From Streptomyces sp. WAC05374 (GTDB lineage: Bacteria > Actinomycetota > Actinomycetes > Streptomycetales > Streptomycetaceae): a DNA stretch of 64,000 nucleotides. A program made the position numbers and the translations under genes. This document shows, in pieces, positions 18,352-28,013 of this stretch; position 1 is the first letter of the stretch, and each line of letters opens with the position of its first letter. The stretch is from the NCBI RefSeq assembly GCF_004353505.1, contig NZ_SMNQ01000010.1:124001-188000 (forward strand). Direction: 5' to 3'. The notes below the pieces were generated by a model, which worked only from the letters and a program-made list of their open reading frames with translations, made no database searches and had not been told where the DNA came from.

Positions 18352-18390
18352 ACGGTGGCCGGGCCCCCGCCAAGGGGGCCCGGCCACCGT
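18352..18390. terminator. bidirectional terminator
   Basis: Perfect 17-bp stem (ACGGTGGCCGGGCCCCC and its complement) with a five-base loop between convergent PBP and SpoIIE-phosphatase genes. Confidence 0.92.
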
Positions 18391-18409
18391 CATGACCGGA
18401 CGCGGCGGC

Positions 18410-20728
18410 TCAGATGCGCGTCGGCAGCTCGAACCAGACCACCTTGCCGGTCGACAGCCGCGTCGCACCCCACCGCCGGGCCAGCCGGTTCACCAGGAAC
18501 AGGCCGCGCCCGCCCTCGTCGGTGTCCCGGGCCCGGCGCTGGCGCGGGAGCTGCGGCGAGTCGTCACCGACCTCGCACCGCAGCACGTCCGTGCGCAGCA
18601 GGCGCAGCGTCACCGGCCGTTCGGCGTACCGCACGGCATTGGTGACCACCTCGCTGACCAGCAGCTCCACGCTGTCCGACAGGTCCTCCAGGTCCCAGCG
18701 CGAAAGCGCCCGCCGCGCCAGCCGCCGCGCCCGCCCCGGCGCCTGCTCCTCCGGCTCCAGGAACCAGTACGCGACATCGCTCGGGGCGATCCCGTCGAAG
18801 CGGGCGGCGAGCAGCGCGATGTCGTCGTCCCGGTCGCCAGGGCCGAGCATGTCCAGCACGTCGTCGCAGAGCGCCTCCAGCGGCGGCGAGTGGTCCGGGC
18901 CGGTCAACTGCGCGGTGGCGGCCAGCCGTTCACGGAGCTGCTCTATCCCCGTCCACACGTCACGCAGCCGCGACTCGACCAGCCCGTCGGTGTAGAGCAG
19001 CAGGGTCGCCCCGGCGGGGGCGTCCAGCTCCACCGCCTCGAAGTCGACGCCGCCCACACCGATCGGCGCGCCCGGCGGGACGCGCAGCACCTCGGCGCGG
19101 CCACCCAGGTGGAGCAGTATCGGCGGCGGATGGCCCGCGTTGGCGATGGTGATGCGGTGCGCGACCGGGTCGTACACCGCGTACAGGCAGGTCGCCATGC
19201 GGTTCTCGCCGAGCCGCTGGGCCTGCTCGTCGAGGTGGTGCAGCACCTCCTGCGGCGGCAGGTCCAGCCCGGCGAGGGTCTGCGCGGTGGTGCGGAGCTG
19301 GCCCATGATCGCGGCGGACGTCATGGAGTGGCCCATCACGTCGCCCACGACCAGGGCGACCCGGCTGCCGGGCAGCGGGATCGCGTCGTACCAGTCGCCG
19401 CCGACGCGTGCCGTCTCGGCCGCCGGAAGGTAGCGCGAGGCCAGCTTCACGCCGGTCGGCTGCGGCAGGTTCTCGGGCAGCATGGTGCGCTGGAGCTCGT
19501 CGGCGATGTACGCCTCCCGCCCGTACAGCACCGCCTTGTCGATGCCCAGTGCCGTGTGCGTCGCCAGTTGCGCGGCCACCAGCAGGTCGTTCGGCTCGAA
19601 CGGCGGCCGGTCCGGGCGGCGCAGGAAGACGGCCGCGCCGATGACCCGGCGCCGGCCCCGCAGCGGCGCCAGGATCGCCCGGTGCCCGGAGGGTACGCAG
19701 CGCCCGTCGCCGAGCAGTTCGGGCAGCGCGGCGCGGGCGGCCGCCGAGTCGCCGAAGACGGGGCGTACGCCACGGAGCACCTCGGCCAGGGCGCCGCCTG
19801 CCTGCACCTCGCACAGCTCGGCGGCCGGGCCGAGGTCGAGGTCGGTCTCCGGGTCGGCGGCCGACAGGCCGAGCTCGGAGTCGTCCTCCGTTAAACGCAG
19901 CCTGTCGGTACGGCGCAGACGCAGGACGAACGGGTCGACGGGCCGCTCGTCGCCGACCGGGAGGGGGTCGCGGAGGTAGACGAGGATCGCGTCGGAGAAC
20001 GTCGGCACGGTGGCCCGGCACAGGCCGAGCACGATCTCGTCCAGGTCGATGCCGCGGGCGATCCGGCGCGTGGCGGCGCCCACGAAGCGCAGCCGGTCGC
20101 CCTCGTGGCGTGCGGCGGCCACCGGCTCCGCTGCCGGCGACGGCCCGGCCTGGGCGGGCAGCCCCTCCAGCGGCCCGGCCACCCCGGCGGCCGAGCCACC
20201 CGGTACGGCTCCGGTTCCCGCCGCGCCCCCGGCTCCGCCCGCCGTTCCGGTTCCTGCGACGGCTCCCGTTCCGGTTCCGTCCGCGGCTCCCGCGCCGGTT
20301 CCGGTGGCCGGGCCGCCGGGTCCGCTTCCGTGGTCGCCCGCCCCGCCCGCGTAACCGGCGTGTCCGGTCCCGTCGCCGGACGGCCCGTCCGCGCGGGCCG
20401 TCGCCGCCGTGCCGTGCCCGCACGCGAGACCGGACGCCCCGGCGCCTTGCCCGGCCGGTCCGTGCGCACCCGGTCCGTGCCCCTGCGCCCCGTGCCCCGA
20501 CGGGCCGGTGCCACGGCCCGACGGCCGCCCCGGGCCGGCCGGCGCGGCGGCCGTCGGGGACGGCGGGGACGACGAGGCCGAGGCGGCGCCCGCGCGGGAC
20601 GCGGGCGCGGGCGCAGGCGCGGCCGGCGCGGCGGGGGACGGGGGCGTCTCCTGCCGCGGCCGGGTGCGTTCCTGCGGCCGGGCAGCCAGCGGCTGTCGGC
20701 CTTCGTGGGAGGTGGGATGCTCCGTCAC
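18410..20728 (-). CDS. GAF-SpoIIE phosphatase-HATPase regulator
   Basis: 772 residues. The first ~200 are low-complexity Gly/Ala/Pro/Thr. A GAF sensor domain (roughly 215-390), a PP2C/SpoIIE phosphatase domain (~410-620; VGGDWYDAIPLPGS, VVGDVMGHSM, ANAGHPPP, YTDGLVE, DRDDDIALL) and an RsbW-like HATPase_c domain (~640-772; VSEVVTNAVRYAE, DEGGRGLFLV) follow. Such proteins control anti-anti-sigma phosphorylation and sigma-factor activity. Codon 279 is TTA (bases 19892-19894), which in Streptomyces ties translation to the bldA tRNA and so to development. Confidence 0.92.
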   Translation of the reverse strand: MTEHPTSHEGRQPLAARPQERTRPRQETPPSPAAPAAPAPAPASRAGAASASSSPPSPTAAAPAGPGRPSGRGTGPSGHGAQGHGPGAHGPAGQGAGASGLACGHGTAATARADGPSGDGTGHAGYAGGAGDHGSGPGGPATGTGAGAADGTGTGAVAGTGTAGGAGGAAGTGAVPGGSAAGVAGPLEGLPAQAGPSPAAEPVAAARHEGDRLRFVGAATRRIARGIDLDEIVLGLCRATVPTFSDAILVYLRDPLPVGDERPVDPFVLRLRRTDRLRLTEDDSELGLSAADPETDLDLGPAAELCEVQAGGALAEVLRGVRPVFGDSAAARAALPELLGDGRCVPSGHRAILAPLRGRRRVIGAAVFLRRPDRPPFEPNDLLVAAQLATHTALGIDKAVLYGREAYIADELQRTMLPENLPQPTGVKLASRYLPAAETARVGGDWYDAIPLPGSRVALVVGDVMGHSMTSAAIMGQLRTTAQTLAGLDLPPQEVLHHLDEQAQRLGENRMATCLYAVYDPVAHRITIANAGHPPPILLHLGGRAEVLRVPPGAPIGVGGVDFEAVELDAPAGATLLLYTDGLVESRLRDVWTGIEQLRERLAATAQLTGPDHSPPLEALCDDVLDMLGPGDRDDDIALLAARFDGIAPSDVAYWFLEPEEQAPGRARRLARRALSRWDLEDLSDSVELLVSEVVTNAVRYAERPVTLRLLRTDVLRCEVGDDSPQLPRQRRARDTDEGGRGLFLVNRLARRWGATRLSTGKVVWFELPTRI

Positions 20729-20962
20729 GCGTGGGATTCCGTCCGTCCGGGCCGGTAGTGCGATGCGATCGCTCTGTCAGGCGCTATACCCGCTCTGAGG
20801 GCGGCGTCGACAAGGGGTGACGTATCCGGGCACGGATCAGGCACGGCTCCACCCCCTCATGGATGACTTACGGTCAGTTCCTGGTCTCTACTCAGTCGTT
20901 ACTGCTCCGCCAACGTGCGGAGGACGATCCTACGTTTGCACCCCAGGGGCGCATCAAGGGTC

Positions 20963-21652
20963 TCACGGAGCCGTGTGCGCCGGGGTGCGATCCCAGTCCG
21001 CGGGCAATTCCGGAACCACCCACTCCGGGTTCGGCCGCCAGTTCTCCCAGCCGTCCGCGAAGGGGGTGCCCCAAGCGCGGATCACCTCCACCGCCGCGCG
21101 GCCCGCGTCCCGTACCCGCCGGGCCTGGGCGGGGCCCATCAGGCCGCTGCGCTGCGCCTGGGCGAACTCGTCCTCGTCGCGCCACAGCCAACTACGATCG
21201 GGGTACACCGAGATGTCCAGGAAGTGGTCCTCGGAGTCCACGCCGTCCGCCCATCGGGTGCGCGGCTCCTCCAGGTTGACGTACCAGCTCCGGAACCTCC
21301 AGCCGTGCTCCCAGAACAGCCACACCGACCACGGTTCGTCCGGCCGGGCGAGCTTCAGCACACCCGTGCCCTCCCAGCGCGTGCGCGTGGTGGTGCGCGG
21401 CGCGGTGTACCGGGTGACGAGGGGCTCCTCGTGGACGGGGCTGCCGTCGGCGAGCACGGGCTTGACGCACTCGGTGCCCGGGGCCATCCACACGGCGAGC
21501 AGGTCGTCGGTGTCCTCGACGACGGTCACGGGCCGGCAGATATGGATGTGGCCGTCGCCGTTGTCGCGGTAGCGCCACAGGATCCGCGCACCCGGTGCCC
21601 AGCGCGCGCCACCGGGGCGCGCTCCTCTCCCTGTCGTCGTCTCGGCTGTCAT
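20963..21652 (-). CDS. DUF402 / FomD-like hydrolase
   Basis: 229 residues. The acidic DUF402 signature region is recognisable (WYVNLEEP, then FLDISVYPDRSWLWRDEDEF), with Asp/Glu residues that bind divalent metal in FomD-type nucleotidyl-phosphonate/nucleoside diphosphate hydrolases. The biological substrate is unknown. It lies upstream of the SpoIIE phosphatase on the same strand with a 234-bp gap in which I see no gene. Confidence 0.85.
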   Translation of the reverse strand: MTAETTTGRGARPGGARWAPGARILWRYRDNGDGHIHICRPVTVVEDTDDLLAVWMAPGTECVKPVLADGSPVHEEPLVTRYTAPRTTTRTRWEGTGVLKLARPDEPWSVWLFWEHGWRFRSWYVNLEEPRTRWADGVDSEDHFLDISVYPDRSWLWRDEDEFAQAQRSGLMGPAQARRVRDAGRAAVEVIRAWGTPFADGWENWRPNPEWVVPELPADWDRTPAHTAP

Positions 21653-21734
21653 GCGCAGATCTTAGGGGGGTCCGGGCGGCCCCGCCGCGACGCAGATCAC
21701 GGGCGGCGGGCCCAGCGGCGTACGAAACCCCTGG

Positions 21735-23132
21735 TCAGGGCCGGGTCATGCGCAGGACGTCGAGTGCTTCGTCGAGCTGCTGGAGTGTGAGGTCGCCCCG
21801 CTCCACGTACCCCGACGCGATGACGACCTCACGGATCGTCCTCCGCTCGGCGAGGGACTTCTTGGCGACCTTCGCGGCCTCCTCGTAGCCGATGTACTTG
21901 TTGAGCGGGGTCACCACGGAGGGCGACGACTCGGCGTACTCGCGCGCCCGCTCGACGTTGGCGGTGATGCCGTCGACCGTGCGGTCCGCCAGCAGGCGCG
22001 CGGCGTTGGCGAGGAGGCGTACGGACTCCAGCAGGTTCTTGGCGATGACCGGGAGCATGACGTTCAGCTCGAAGTTGCCGGCGGCGCCCGCGGCCGCGAC
22101 CGTCGCGTCGTTCCCGGTCACCTGCGCGGCGACCATCAGGACCGCCTCCGGGATCACGGGGTTGACCTTGCCGGGCATGATCGAGGAGCCGGGCTGGAGG
22201 TCGGGCAGGTTGATCTCGGCCAGGCCCGTGCGGGGGCCGGACGCCATCCAGCGGAGGTCGTTGGAGATCTTGGTGAGGGACACCGCGATCGTGCGGAGCT
22301 GTCCGGACGTCTCCACGAGCCCGTCGCGCGCGCCCTGGGCCTCGAAGTGGTCCCGGGCCTCGGTCAGCGGCAGCCCGGTGGTGCGGGCGACCTCGGCGAT
22401 GACGGCGGCCGAGAAGCCGGGCGGGGTGTTGATGCCGGTGCCGACCGCCGTGCCGCCCAGCGGCAGTTCGGCCAGGCGCGGCAGGGAGGCGCGCAGCCGC
22501 TCGACGCCGTACCGGACCTGCGCGGCGTACCCGCCGAACTCCTGACCGAGCGTCACGGGCGTCGCGTCCATCAGATGCGTACGGCCGGACTTGACGACGT
22601 CCGCGAACTCGACCGATTTCCGCCCCAGCGCGGCGGCCAGGTGCTCCAGCGCCGGGATCAGGTCGTGGGTGACGGCGGCGGTGGCGGCGATGTGGATGGA
22701 GGAGGGGAAGACGTCGTTGGACGACTGGGAGGCGTTGACGTGGTCGTTGGGGTGGACGGCGTCCGGGCGGCCGAGCCGCTCACCGGCGAGGGTGGCGAGG
22801 ACCTCGTTGGTGTTCATGTTGGAGGACGTGCCGGACCCGGTCTGGAAGACGTCGACCGGGAAGTGCTCGTCCCAGCGGCCGTCGGCCACCTCGGCGGCCG
22901 CCTCCTGGATGGCACCGGCGATCTCCGGGTCCAGGACGCCCAGCTCGGCGTTGACCTTGGCGGCGGCGGCCTTGATCCGCGCCAGGGCCTCGATGTGGGC
23001 CCGTTCCAGGCGCTGCCCCGAGACGGGGAAGTTCTCCACCGCCCGCTGGGTCTGGGCCCGCCATTTGGCGTGGGCGGGGACGCGCACCTCGCCCATGGAG
23101 TCGTGTTCGGTCCGGTAACCGTCGCTCGTCAT
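21735..23132 (-). CDS. fumC: class II fumarate hydratase
   Basis: 465-residue iron-independent fumarase of the TCA cycle (fumarate + water to L-malate). Family marks are TGSGTSSNMNTNEV, HPNDHVNASQSSND, SGRTHLMDATPVTLGQEF and the signature GSSIMPGKVNP (residues ~315-325). The length is normal. The window also encodes an oxygen-sensitive class I fumarase 1.7 kb away, so the organism has both types. Confidence 0.96.
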   Translation of the reverse strand: MTSDGYRTEHDSMGEVRVPAHAKWRAQTQRAVENFPVSGQRLERAHIEALARIKAAAAKVNAELGVLDPEIAGAIQEAAAEVADGRWDEHFPVDVFQTGSGTSSNMNTNEVLATLAGERLGRPDAVHPNDHVNASQSSNDVFPSSIHIAATAAVTHDLIPALEHLAAALGRKSVEFADVVKSGRTHLMDATPVTLGQEFGGYAAQVRYGVERLRASLPRLAELPLGGTAVGTGINTPPGFSAAVIAEVARTTGLPLTEARDHFEAQGARDGLVETSGQLRTIAVSLTKISNDLRWMASGPRTGLAEINLPDLQPGSSIMPGKVNPVIPEAVLMVAAQVTGNDATVAAAGAAGNFELNVMLPVIAKNLLESVRLLANAARLLADRTVDGITANVERAREYAESSPSVVTPLNKYIGYEEAAKVAKKSLAERRTIREVVIASGYVERGDLTLQQLDEALDVLRMTRP

Positions 23133-23222
23133 GTCAACCTCCAGCTACGTCTTCCGGGGAGTCGCCCCCGAACCCCCGTGAAAAAGTTGAGCACTTGTCT
23201 TGTTCTGCGTATTCCCAAGCTC

Positions 23223-23238
23223 TTTACCGGCCAGTAAA
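23223..23238. promoter_or_regulatory. inverted repeat upstream of SGNH hydrolase gene
   Basis: TTTACCGGCCAGTAAA has TTTAC/GTAAA arms around GGCC with one mismatched centre pair, 33 bp before the ATG. It resembles small TetR-type operators. Confidence 0.4.
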
Positions 23239-23270
23239 AACCGTGGGTAACCCCACTTCCAGGAGGCGCA

Positions 23271-24806
23271 ATGACGCGCACCAGAACCAGAGCCGGGTTC
23301 GGACTCCGCTGTACGGTCGCGGTGGCCGCCGCCCTCGCGGCCGCCCTCGGCGGGACGACGGCCGCCGGCGCGGCGGACACCGCCGACGCGCCCCGTACCA
23401 CCGCATCCGTACCACTGCCGCCCGAACTGGAGGCCATCCGCGCCGCCGAGGCCACCCAGTTGTACGGTTCTCCCGCCGAACGGCCGCTCGCCGACCGCAA
23501 GACCGGCCTGATCTCCCTGGGCGACAGCGAGATCTCGGGCGAGGGCGTCGGCACGTACGAGCCCCCGACCAACGGCCCCGACAACTGGTGCCACCGCTCG
23601 CCCCAGGCGGCCATCCACCGCACCGGCATCCCCGCCGACGTCACCTACAACGTCTCGTGCTCCGGCGCCGCCACCCCGAACATCCGCATCGGCGGCGGCA
23701 AGCAGTACGCCGACGAGCTCGTCCAGAGCGACAACCTCGCCATCAAGGCCCGCAACACCCGCATCAGGATGGTGCTGCTGGTCGCCGGGGCCAACGACGA
23801 CCTCCAGTTCGGCCCCGTGATGACCGACTGCGTCACCCGGTACCTCACCCTCCAGGGCCCCTGCGAGCCCAAGTACGCCCCGGGCTGGCAGGCGCGGGTC
23901 GACGGCCTGGTGCCCAAGGTCGAGCAGACCGTCCGCGACCTGCGCACCGTGATGCGCGACGCCGGGTACGCCGACGGCGACTACAAGCTCGTCGTCATGG
24001 GCTACCCCAGCCCCATCGGCCCCGACTTCCACGACAACCCCGACTTCCCCGGCAAGCTCGCCTGCGGCGGCCTCGGGTACGACTCCGACACCGTCTGGGG
24101 CCGCAACACCGCCGTACCCGCCTTCGAGCGCGGCATGCGGCGCGCGGCGGCGAACACCGGAGCCGTCTACCTCGACAACTCCCGGCTCTTCCACGGACAC
24201 GAGGTCTGCATGGAGGACACCTGGGCGCGCGGCCTGTACATCGACCTGTCCAAGCCGGGCACACCGGACGAGAACTCCGTCCGCCAGTCCTTCCACCCCA
24301 ACGCGGCCGGCCACGCCGCCTTCGCCTCCTGCCTGACCCAGCTCTACCACGCGGGCGTACGGGAGGCCGGCTGCGCCGACCCGGCGTCCACCGGCAGGCC
24401 GGTGCTGCTGCCGGGGGCCTGGGACGACAAGTTCGCCCCGCTGCGGGGCGAGGCCACCGGCACCTGCGTGGACGTGACCGGCGCGGTCACCCGCAACGGC
24501 ACGGCGGTCGGCGGCTGGGACTGCCACGGGGGCCGCAACCAGGAGTGGTGGTACGACCCGGCGCGCGGCTCCCTCCACACGGCGCTCACCCATGACCGCT
24601 GCCTGGACGTGCCCGGCGCCGCCTACCAGGCCGGCAAGGCCCTGGTGCTGTGGAACTGCTCGGGCGTGGCCAACCAGAAGTTCGTCCGCCAGGGTGCGAC
24701 GCTGCGCCCGGCGGCGGCGCCGTCCCTGTGCGTGACCCTGGGCGCGGCCAGGGACCCGCTGCGGCTCCAGACCTGCGACGGCACGGCGAAGCAGCGGTTC
24801 GCCTGA
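23271..24806 (+). CDS. secreted SGNH hydrolase with ricin-B lectin domain
   Basis: 511 residues. A signal peptide (Arg-rich n-region, hydrophobic core, AGA-A cleavage near residue 34) is followed by an SGNH/GDSL esterase domain: block I GDSEISGEG, block III VAGANDD, and block V SFHPNAAGH with catalytic Asp/His. A C-terminal beta-trefoil (residues ~385-511) carries the QxW-type repeats NQEWWY, NQKFVR and KQRF. It is likely an exported esterase or lipase targeted to carbohydrate. The extra Cys pairs suggest disulfides. Confidence 0.9.
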   Translation: MTRTRTRAGFGLRCTVAVAAALAAALGGTTAAGAADTADAPRTTASVPLPPELEAIRAAEATQLYGSPAERPLADRKTGLISLGDSEISGEGVGTYEPPTNGPDNWCHRSPQAAIHRTGIPADVTYNVSCSGAATPNIRIGGGKQYADELVQSDNLAIKARNTRIRMVLLVAGANDDLQFGPVMTDCVTRYLTLQGPCEPKYAPGWQARVDGLVPKVEQTVRDLRTVMRDAGYADGDYKLVVMGYPSPIGPDFHDNPDFPGKLACGGLGYDSDTVWGRNTAVPAFERGMRRAAANTGAVYLDNSRLFHGHEVCMEDTWARGLYIDLSKPGTPDENSVRQSFHPNAAGHAAFASCLTQLYHAGVREAGCADPASTGRPVLLPGAWDDKFAPLRGEATGTCVDVTGAVTRNGTAVGGWDCHGGRNQEWWYDPARGSLHTALTHDRCLDVPGAAYQAGKALVLWNCSGVANQKFVRQGATLRPAAAPSLCVTLGAARDPLRLQTCDGTAKQRFA

Positions 24807-24817
24807 CGCACGCGCGA

Positions 24818-24848
24818 GGGCCCGGCCACCAGGACGGTGACCGGGCCC
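24818..24848. terminator. bidirectional terminator
   Basis: 13-bp stem GGGCCCGGCCACC / GGTGACCGGGCCC (one internal mismatch) with a five-base loop between convergent genes. Confidence 0.85.
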
Positions 24849-24867
24849 GTACGCGGCGCGCGCGAGG

Positions 24868-26535
24868 TTACGCCAGGCCGGGGCCGCGTACCGGGATCGA
24901 CGTGAACGTCGGCGCCGGGGCGGGGTCCTGGAAGAAGTCGTTGCCCTTGTCGTCCACCACGATGAACGCCGGGAAGTCCTCGACCTCGATCTTCCAGACC
25001 GCCTCCATGCCGAGCTCCTCGTACTCGACGACCTCGACCTTCTTGATGCAGTCCTGCGCGAGGCGGGCGGCCGGGCCGCCGATGGAGCCCAGGTAGAAGC
25101 CGCCGTGCGCGTGGCAGGCGTCCGTGACCTGCTGGGAGCGGTTGCCCTTGGCCAGCATGACCTTGGAGCCGCCCGCCGCCTGGAACTGCTCCACGTAGGA
25201 GTCCATGCGCCCGGCCGTCGTCGGGCCGAAGGAACCGGAGGCGTACCCCTCGGGCGTCTTGGCCGGACCGGCGTAGTACACCGGGTGGTCCTTCAGGTAC
25301 TGGGGCATCTCCTCGCCCGCGTCCAGCCGCTCCTTGATCTTGGCGTGCGCGATGTCGCGCGCCACGACGAGCGGGCCGGTCAGCGACAGCCGGGTCTTGA
25401 CCGGGTACTTGGTCAGCTCGGCGAGGATGTCGTCCATCGGCTGGTTCAGGTCGATCTTCACGACGTCGCCGGCCTCGTCGAGGTGCTCGTCGGTCGTGTC
25501 CGGCAGGAAGCGCGCCGGGTCGGTCTCGAGCTGCTCCAGGAAGACGCCCTCGGCGGTGATCTTCGCGACGGCCTGGCGGTCGGCCGAGCAGGAGACGGCG
25601 ATGGCGACCGGGCAGGAGGCGCCGTGCCGGGGCAGGCGCACCACGCGGACGTCGTGGCAGAAGTACTTGCCGCCGAACTGCGCGCCGATGCCGATCTTCT
25701 GCGTCAGCTCGAAGACCTTCTCCTCCAGCTCCTTGTCCCGGAAGCCGTGGCCGAGGACGGAGCCCTCGTCGGGCAGCTCGTCGAGGTAGTGGGCGGAGGC
25801 GTACTTCGCGGTCTTCAGCGCGAACTCGGCGGACGTGCCGCCGACGACGATCGCGAGGTGGTACGGCGGGCACGCGGCCGTACCGAGGGAGCGGATCTTC
25901 TGCTCCAGGAACGACATCATGGAGGCCTCGTTGAGGACCGCCTTGGTCTCCTGGTAGAGGAACGACTTGTTGGCCGAGCCGCCGCCCTTGGCCATGAAGA
26001 GGAACTTGTACGCGCCGCCGTCCGTCGCGTACAGCTCGATCTGGGCCGGGAGGTTGGAGCCGGTGTTCTTCTCCTCCCACATGGTGAGCGGAGCCATCTG
26101 CGAGTAGCGCAGGTTCAGGTTCTTGTACGCGTCGTAGACGCCGCGCGACAGGGCCTTCTCGTCCTCACCTTCGGTGAGGACGTTCTGGCCGCGCTTGCCC
26201 ATGACGATCGCCGTGCCGGTGTCCTGGCACATGGGCAGGACGCCGGCCGCCGCGATGTTGGCGTTCTTCAGCAGGTCGAGCGCGACGAACTTGTCGTTGC
26301 TCGACGCCTCCGGGTCGTCGATGATCTTGCGGAGCTGCGCCAGGTGCGCCGGCCGCAGGTAGTGCTGGATGTCGTGGATCGCCTCTTCGGCGAGCTTGCG
26401 CAGCGCCTCCGGCTCCACCTTGAGGAACGTACGGCCGTCGGCCTCGAAGGTGGAGACACCCTCGGCGGTCACCAGGCGGTAGGGCGTGGTGTCCTCTCCC
26501 AGCGGGAGCAGATCGGAGTACGCAAACTCTGGCAT
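24868..26535 (-). CDS. class I fumarate hydratase (4Fe-4S)
   Basis: 555-residue single-chain class I fumarase carrying both alpha and beta halves. Cluster-ligand Cys are visible in PMCQDTGTA, AACPPYHLA and VSCSAD, and the beta half has SLTGPLVVARDIAHAKI and the SFGPTTAGRMD motif. I start at ATG 26535, because GAGGA lies ~10 bases before it but only one base before the alternative ATG 26544. It is divergent from the DUF1707 gene. Confidence 0.94.
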   Translation of the reverse strand: MPEFAYSDLLPLGEDTTPYRLVTAEGVSTFEADGRTFLKVEPEALRKLAEEAIHDIQHYLRPAHLAQLRKIIDDPEASSNDKFVALDLLKNANIAAAGVLPMCQDTGTAIVMGKRGQNVLTEGEDEKALSRGVYDAYKNLNLRYSQMAPLTMWEEKNTGSNLPAQIELYATDGGAYKFLFMAKGGGSANKSFLYQETKAVLNEASMMSFLEQKIRSLGTAACPPYHLAIVVGGTSAEFALKTAKYASAHYLDELPDEGSVLGHGFRDKELEEKVFELTQKIGIGAQFGGKYFCHDVRVVRLPRHGASCPVAIAVSCSADRQAVAKITAEGVFLEQLETDPARFLPDTTDEHLDEAGDVVKIDLNQPMDDILAELTKYPVKTRLSLTGPLVVARDIAHAKIKERLDAGEEMPQYLKDHPVYYAGPAKTPEGYASGSFGPTTAGRMDSYVEQFQAAGGSKVMLAKGNRSQQVTDACHAHGGFYLGSIGGPAARLAQDCIKKVEVVEYEELGMEAVWKIEVEDFPAFIVVDDKGNDFFQDPAPAPTFTSIPVRGPGLA

Positions 26536-26702
26536 TACGGCCATTCCTCACTCGGCAGACGGCGACGCGGCCTCCATTGGCGGCGCGCCCACAAGCGTAG
26601 AACGCCCGAAGCGGCCCGAACCTGTGAGGTAAGGCTCAGTTGCCGGGGCCGATTGCGCCGGTTCGTCGTCCTGGCCTCTAGTCGCGATGTATCGCGTTTG
26701 GC

Positions 26703-26708
26703 TACGCT
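26703..26708 (+). promoter_or_regulatory. -10 box of leaderless transcript
   Basis: TACGCT ends six bases before the GTG of the DUF1707 gene, so transcription should start at the start codon itself. A small CGCGAT-GTA-TCGCG dyad lies just upstream. Confidence 0.5.
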
Positions 26709-26714
26709 GGGCCC

Positions 26715-27380
26715 GTGGACCTCGAGAAGCAGCCCCAGAAGCCGGTCGTGCCCGCCGAACCGTCCGCGATCCGGGCCTCGGACGCCGACCGCGACCGGAT
26801 CGCGGACATCCTGCGCGACGCCCTGGCCGAGGGCCGGCTCGACGCGGAGGAACACGGGGAGCGCGTCGACGCCGCCTACCGCGCGAAGACGCTGGGCGAG
26901 CTCGAACCCCTCGTCCAGGACCTGCCCGCCGGCCGCCCGGAGCGGGAGCCGTCGCGGCAGCCGTACGCCTACGGGCCGGAGGACCCCGGCGCACCGACCG
27001 ACCGGGTGGTCGCCGTCTTCTCCGGCGCCGCGCGCAAGGGCCGCTGGCGCGTCGGGCGGCGGACGCACGCCTTCTCCCTCTTCGGCAGCGTCGAGATCGA
27101 CCTGACCGAGGCGGTCTTCACCCAGCGGCTGACCACGATCGACGTCACCGCGCTCTTCGGCGCGGTCGAGGTGCGCGTCCCGGAGAACGTGACGCTGCAC
27201 GGCGCGGGCACGGGCGTCTTCGGCGCTTTCGAGGTGGACACCATGGAGGCCGCCGACCCCGAGGCGCCGGTCGTCGTCGTCAACGGTTACGCCGTCTTCG
27301 GTGCCATCGAGGCCCGGCCGAAACGCGGCAAGCGGATCGCCGACCTGCACGGCAAACTCCGTAAGCACCTGGGTACTTGA
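26715..27380 (+). CDS. DUF1707 and LiaF-like domain protein
   Basis: 221 residues. The N-terminal DUF1707 segment (IRASDADRDRIADILRDALAEGRL, then EEHGERVDAAYRAKT) is followed by a C-terminal LiaF/DUF2154-like beta-solenoid domain with repeated FG-V-E motifs (SLFGSVEIDL, ALFGAVEVRV, VFGAFEVDT, AVFGAIEARP). No transmembrane helix is evident. The family is linked to cell-envelope stress control in Gram-positives; the role here is inference. It is probably translated from a leaderless mRNA. Confidence 0.85.
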   Translation: MDLEKQPQKPVVPAEPSAIRASDADRDRIADILRDALAEGRLDAEEHGERVDAAYRAKTLGELEPLVQDLPAGRPEREPSRQPYAYGPEDPGAPTDRVVAVFSGAARKGRWRVGRRTHAFSLFGSVEIDLTEAVFTQRLTTIDVTALFGAVEVRVPENVTLHGAGTGVFGAFEVDTMEAADPEAPVVVVNGYAVFGAIEARPKRGKRIADLHGKLRKHLGT

Positions 27381-27515
27381 CCGGTCGGGGCCGGTTCGGG
27401 CCGGTCGCCGCCGCACGGGCCGGAACCGGACGCCACGCAGTGCATAGGCCCGCGCACAGCGGGTAGGGCTTGCTGCATCGTCTCTCGCTCGCGAAGCCGT
27501 CGTCAGGAGTAGACC

Positions 27516-27893
27516 GTGCTGCAACTGCCGCATCAGCCCCTCCAAGTCGCCGCCGCCGTCCCCTCCCAGAGCGTTCCGGCGCGGGAGGACCAGGCCGGTC
27601 CGTGGCACACGGAGGCGGTGTGCCGCCGGGACGAAGCAGGCTTGTTCTTCGCCCCGTCCAAGGAGCCCACGGCCGCCCGGCTGGCGCGCGAGGAGGCCGC
27701 GAAGCGGGTCTGCGCCCGCTGCCCGGTCATGGTCGAGTGCCGGGAGCACGCGCTGCTCCAGCCCGAGCCGTACGGCGTGTGGGGCGGCCTGACGGCGGCC
27801 GAGCGGCGCGTCGTGCTGGCCCGGCGCAGGCGGCGCGAGGTCGAGCTGAAGAAGGCGGCCTCCACGGGCCCGCGCATCGCCGCCGCGGGCTGA
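27516..27893 (+). CDS. WhiB-family iron-sulfur transcription factor
   Basis: 125 residues. The four cluster Cys (36, 66, 69, 75) have the Wbl pattern C-x29-CxxC-x5-C. They are followed by the turn GVWGG (87-91) and an Arg/Lys-rich C-terminal DNA-binding stretch (VVLARRRRREVELKK). The GTG start has CAGGAG seven bases upstream. It is not clearly WhiB, WhiD or WblA; by position it may be the wblI-type gene, but I leave the name open. It binds [4Fe-4S] or NO and works with a sigma factor. Confidence 0.92.
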   Translation: MLQLPHQPLQVAAAVPSQSVPAREDQAGPWHTEAVCRRDEAGLFFAPSKEPTAARLAREEAAKRVCARCPVMVECREHALLQPEPYGVWGGLTAAERRVVLARRRRREVELKKAASTGPRIAAAG

Positions 27894-27933
27894 CCCGGCC
27901 GGTCTTCTCCGGCCGGCTCCCGGTCCTCCGGCG

Positions 27934-27987
27934 CGGATACGGAGAGGGGCGCCCCACCGCACATGGGGGCGCCCCTCTCCGTATCCG
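27934..27987. terminator. bidirectional terminator, 22-bp perfect stem
   Basis: CGGATACGGAGAGGGGCGCC plus two C, paired with its exact complement across a ten-base loop, between convergent whiB-like and glpX genes. It is the longest perfect stem in the window. Confidence 0.92.
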
Positions 27988-28013
27988 CCGACGGCGGCCG
28001 TTGCCGGCGCCGC

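Noticed and set aside
15965..18373. 802-codon minus-strand frame opposite the PBP gene
   Set aside because: Gly/Val/Leu-rich antisense shadow; the plus strand carries all catalytic PBP motifs.
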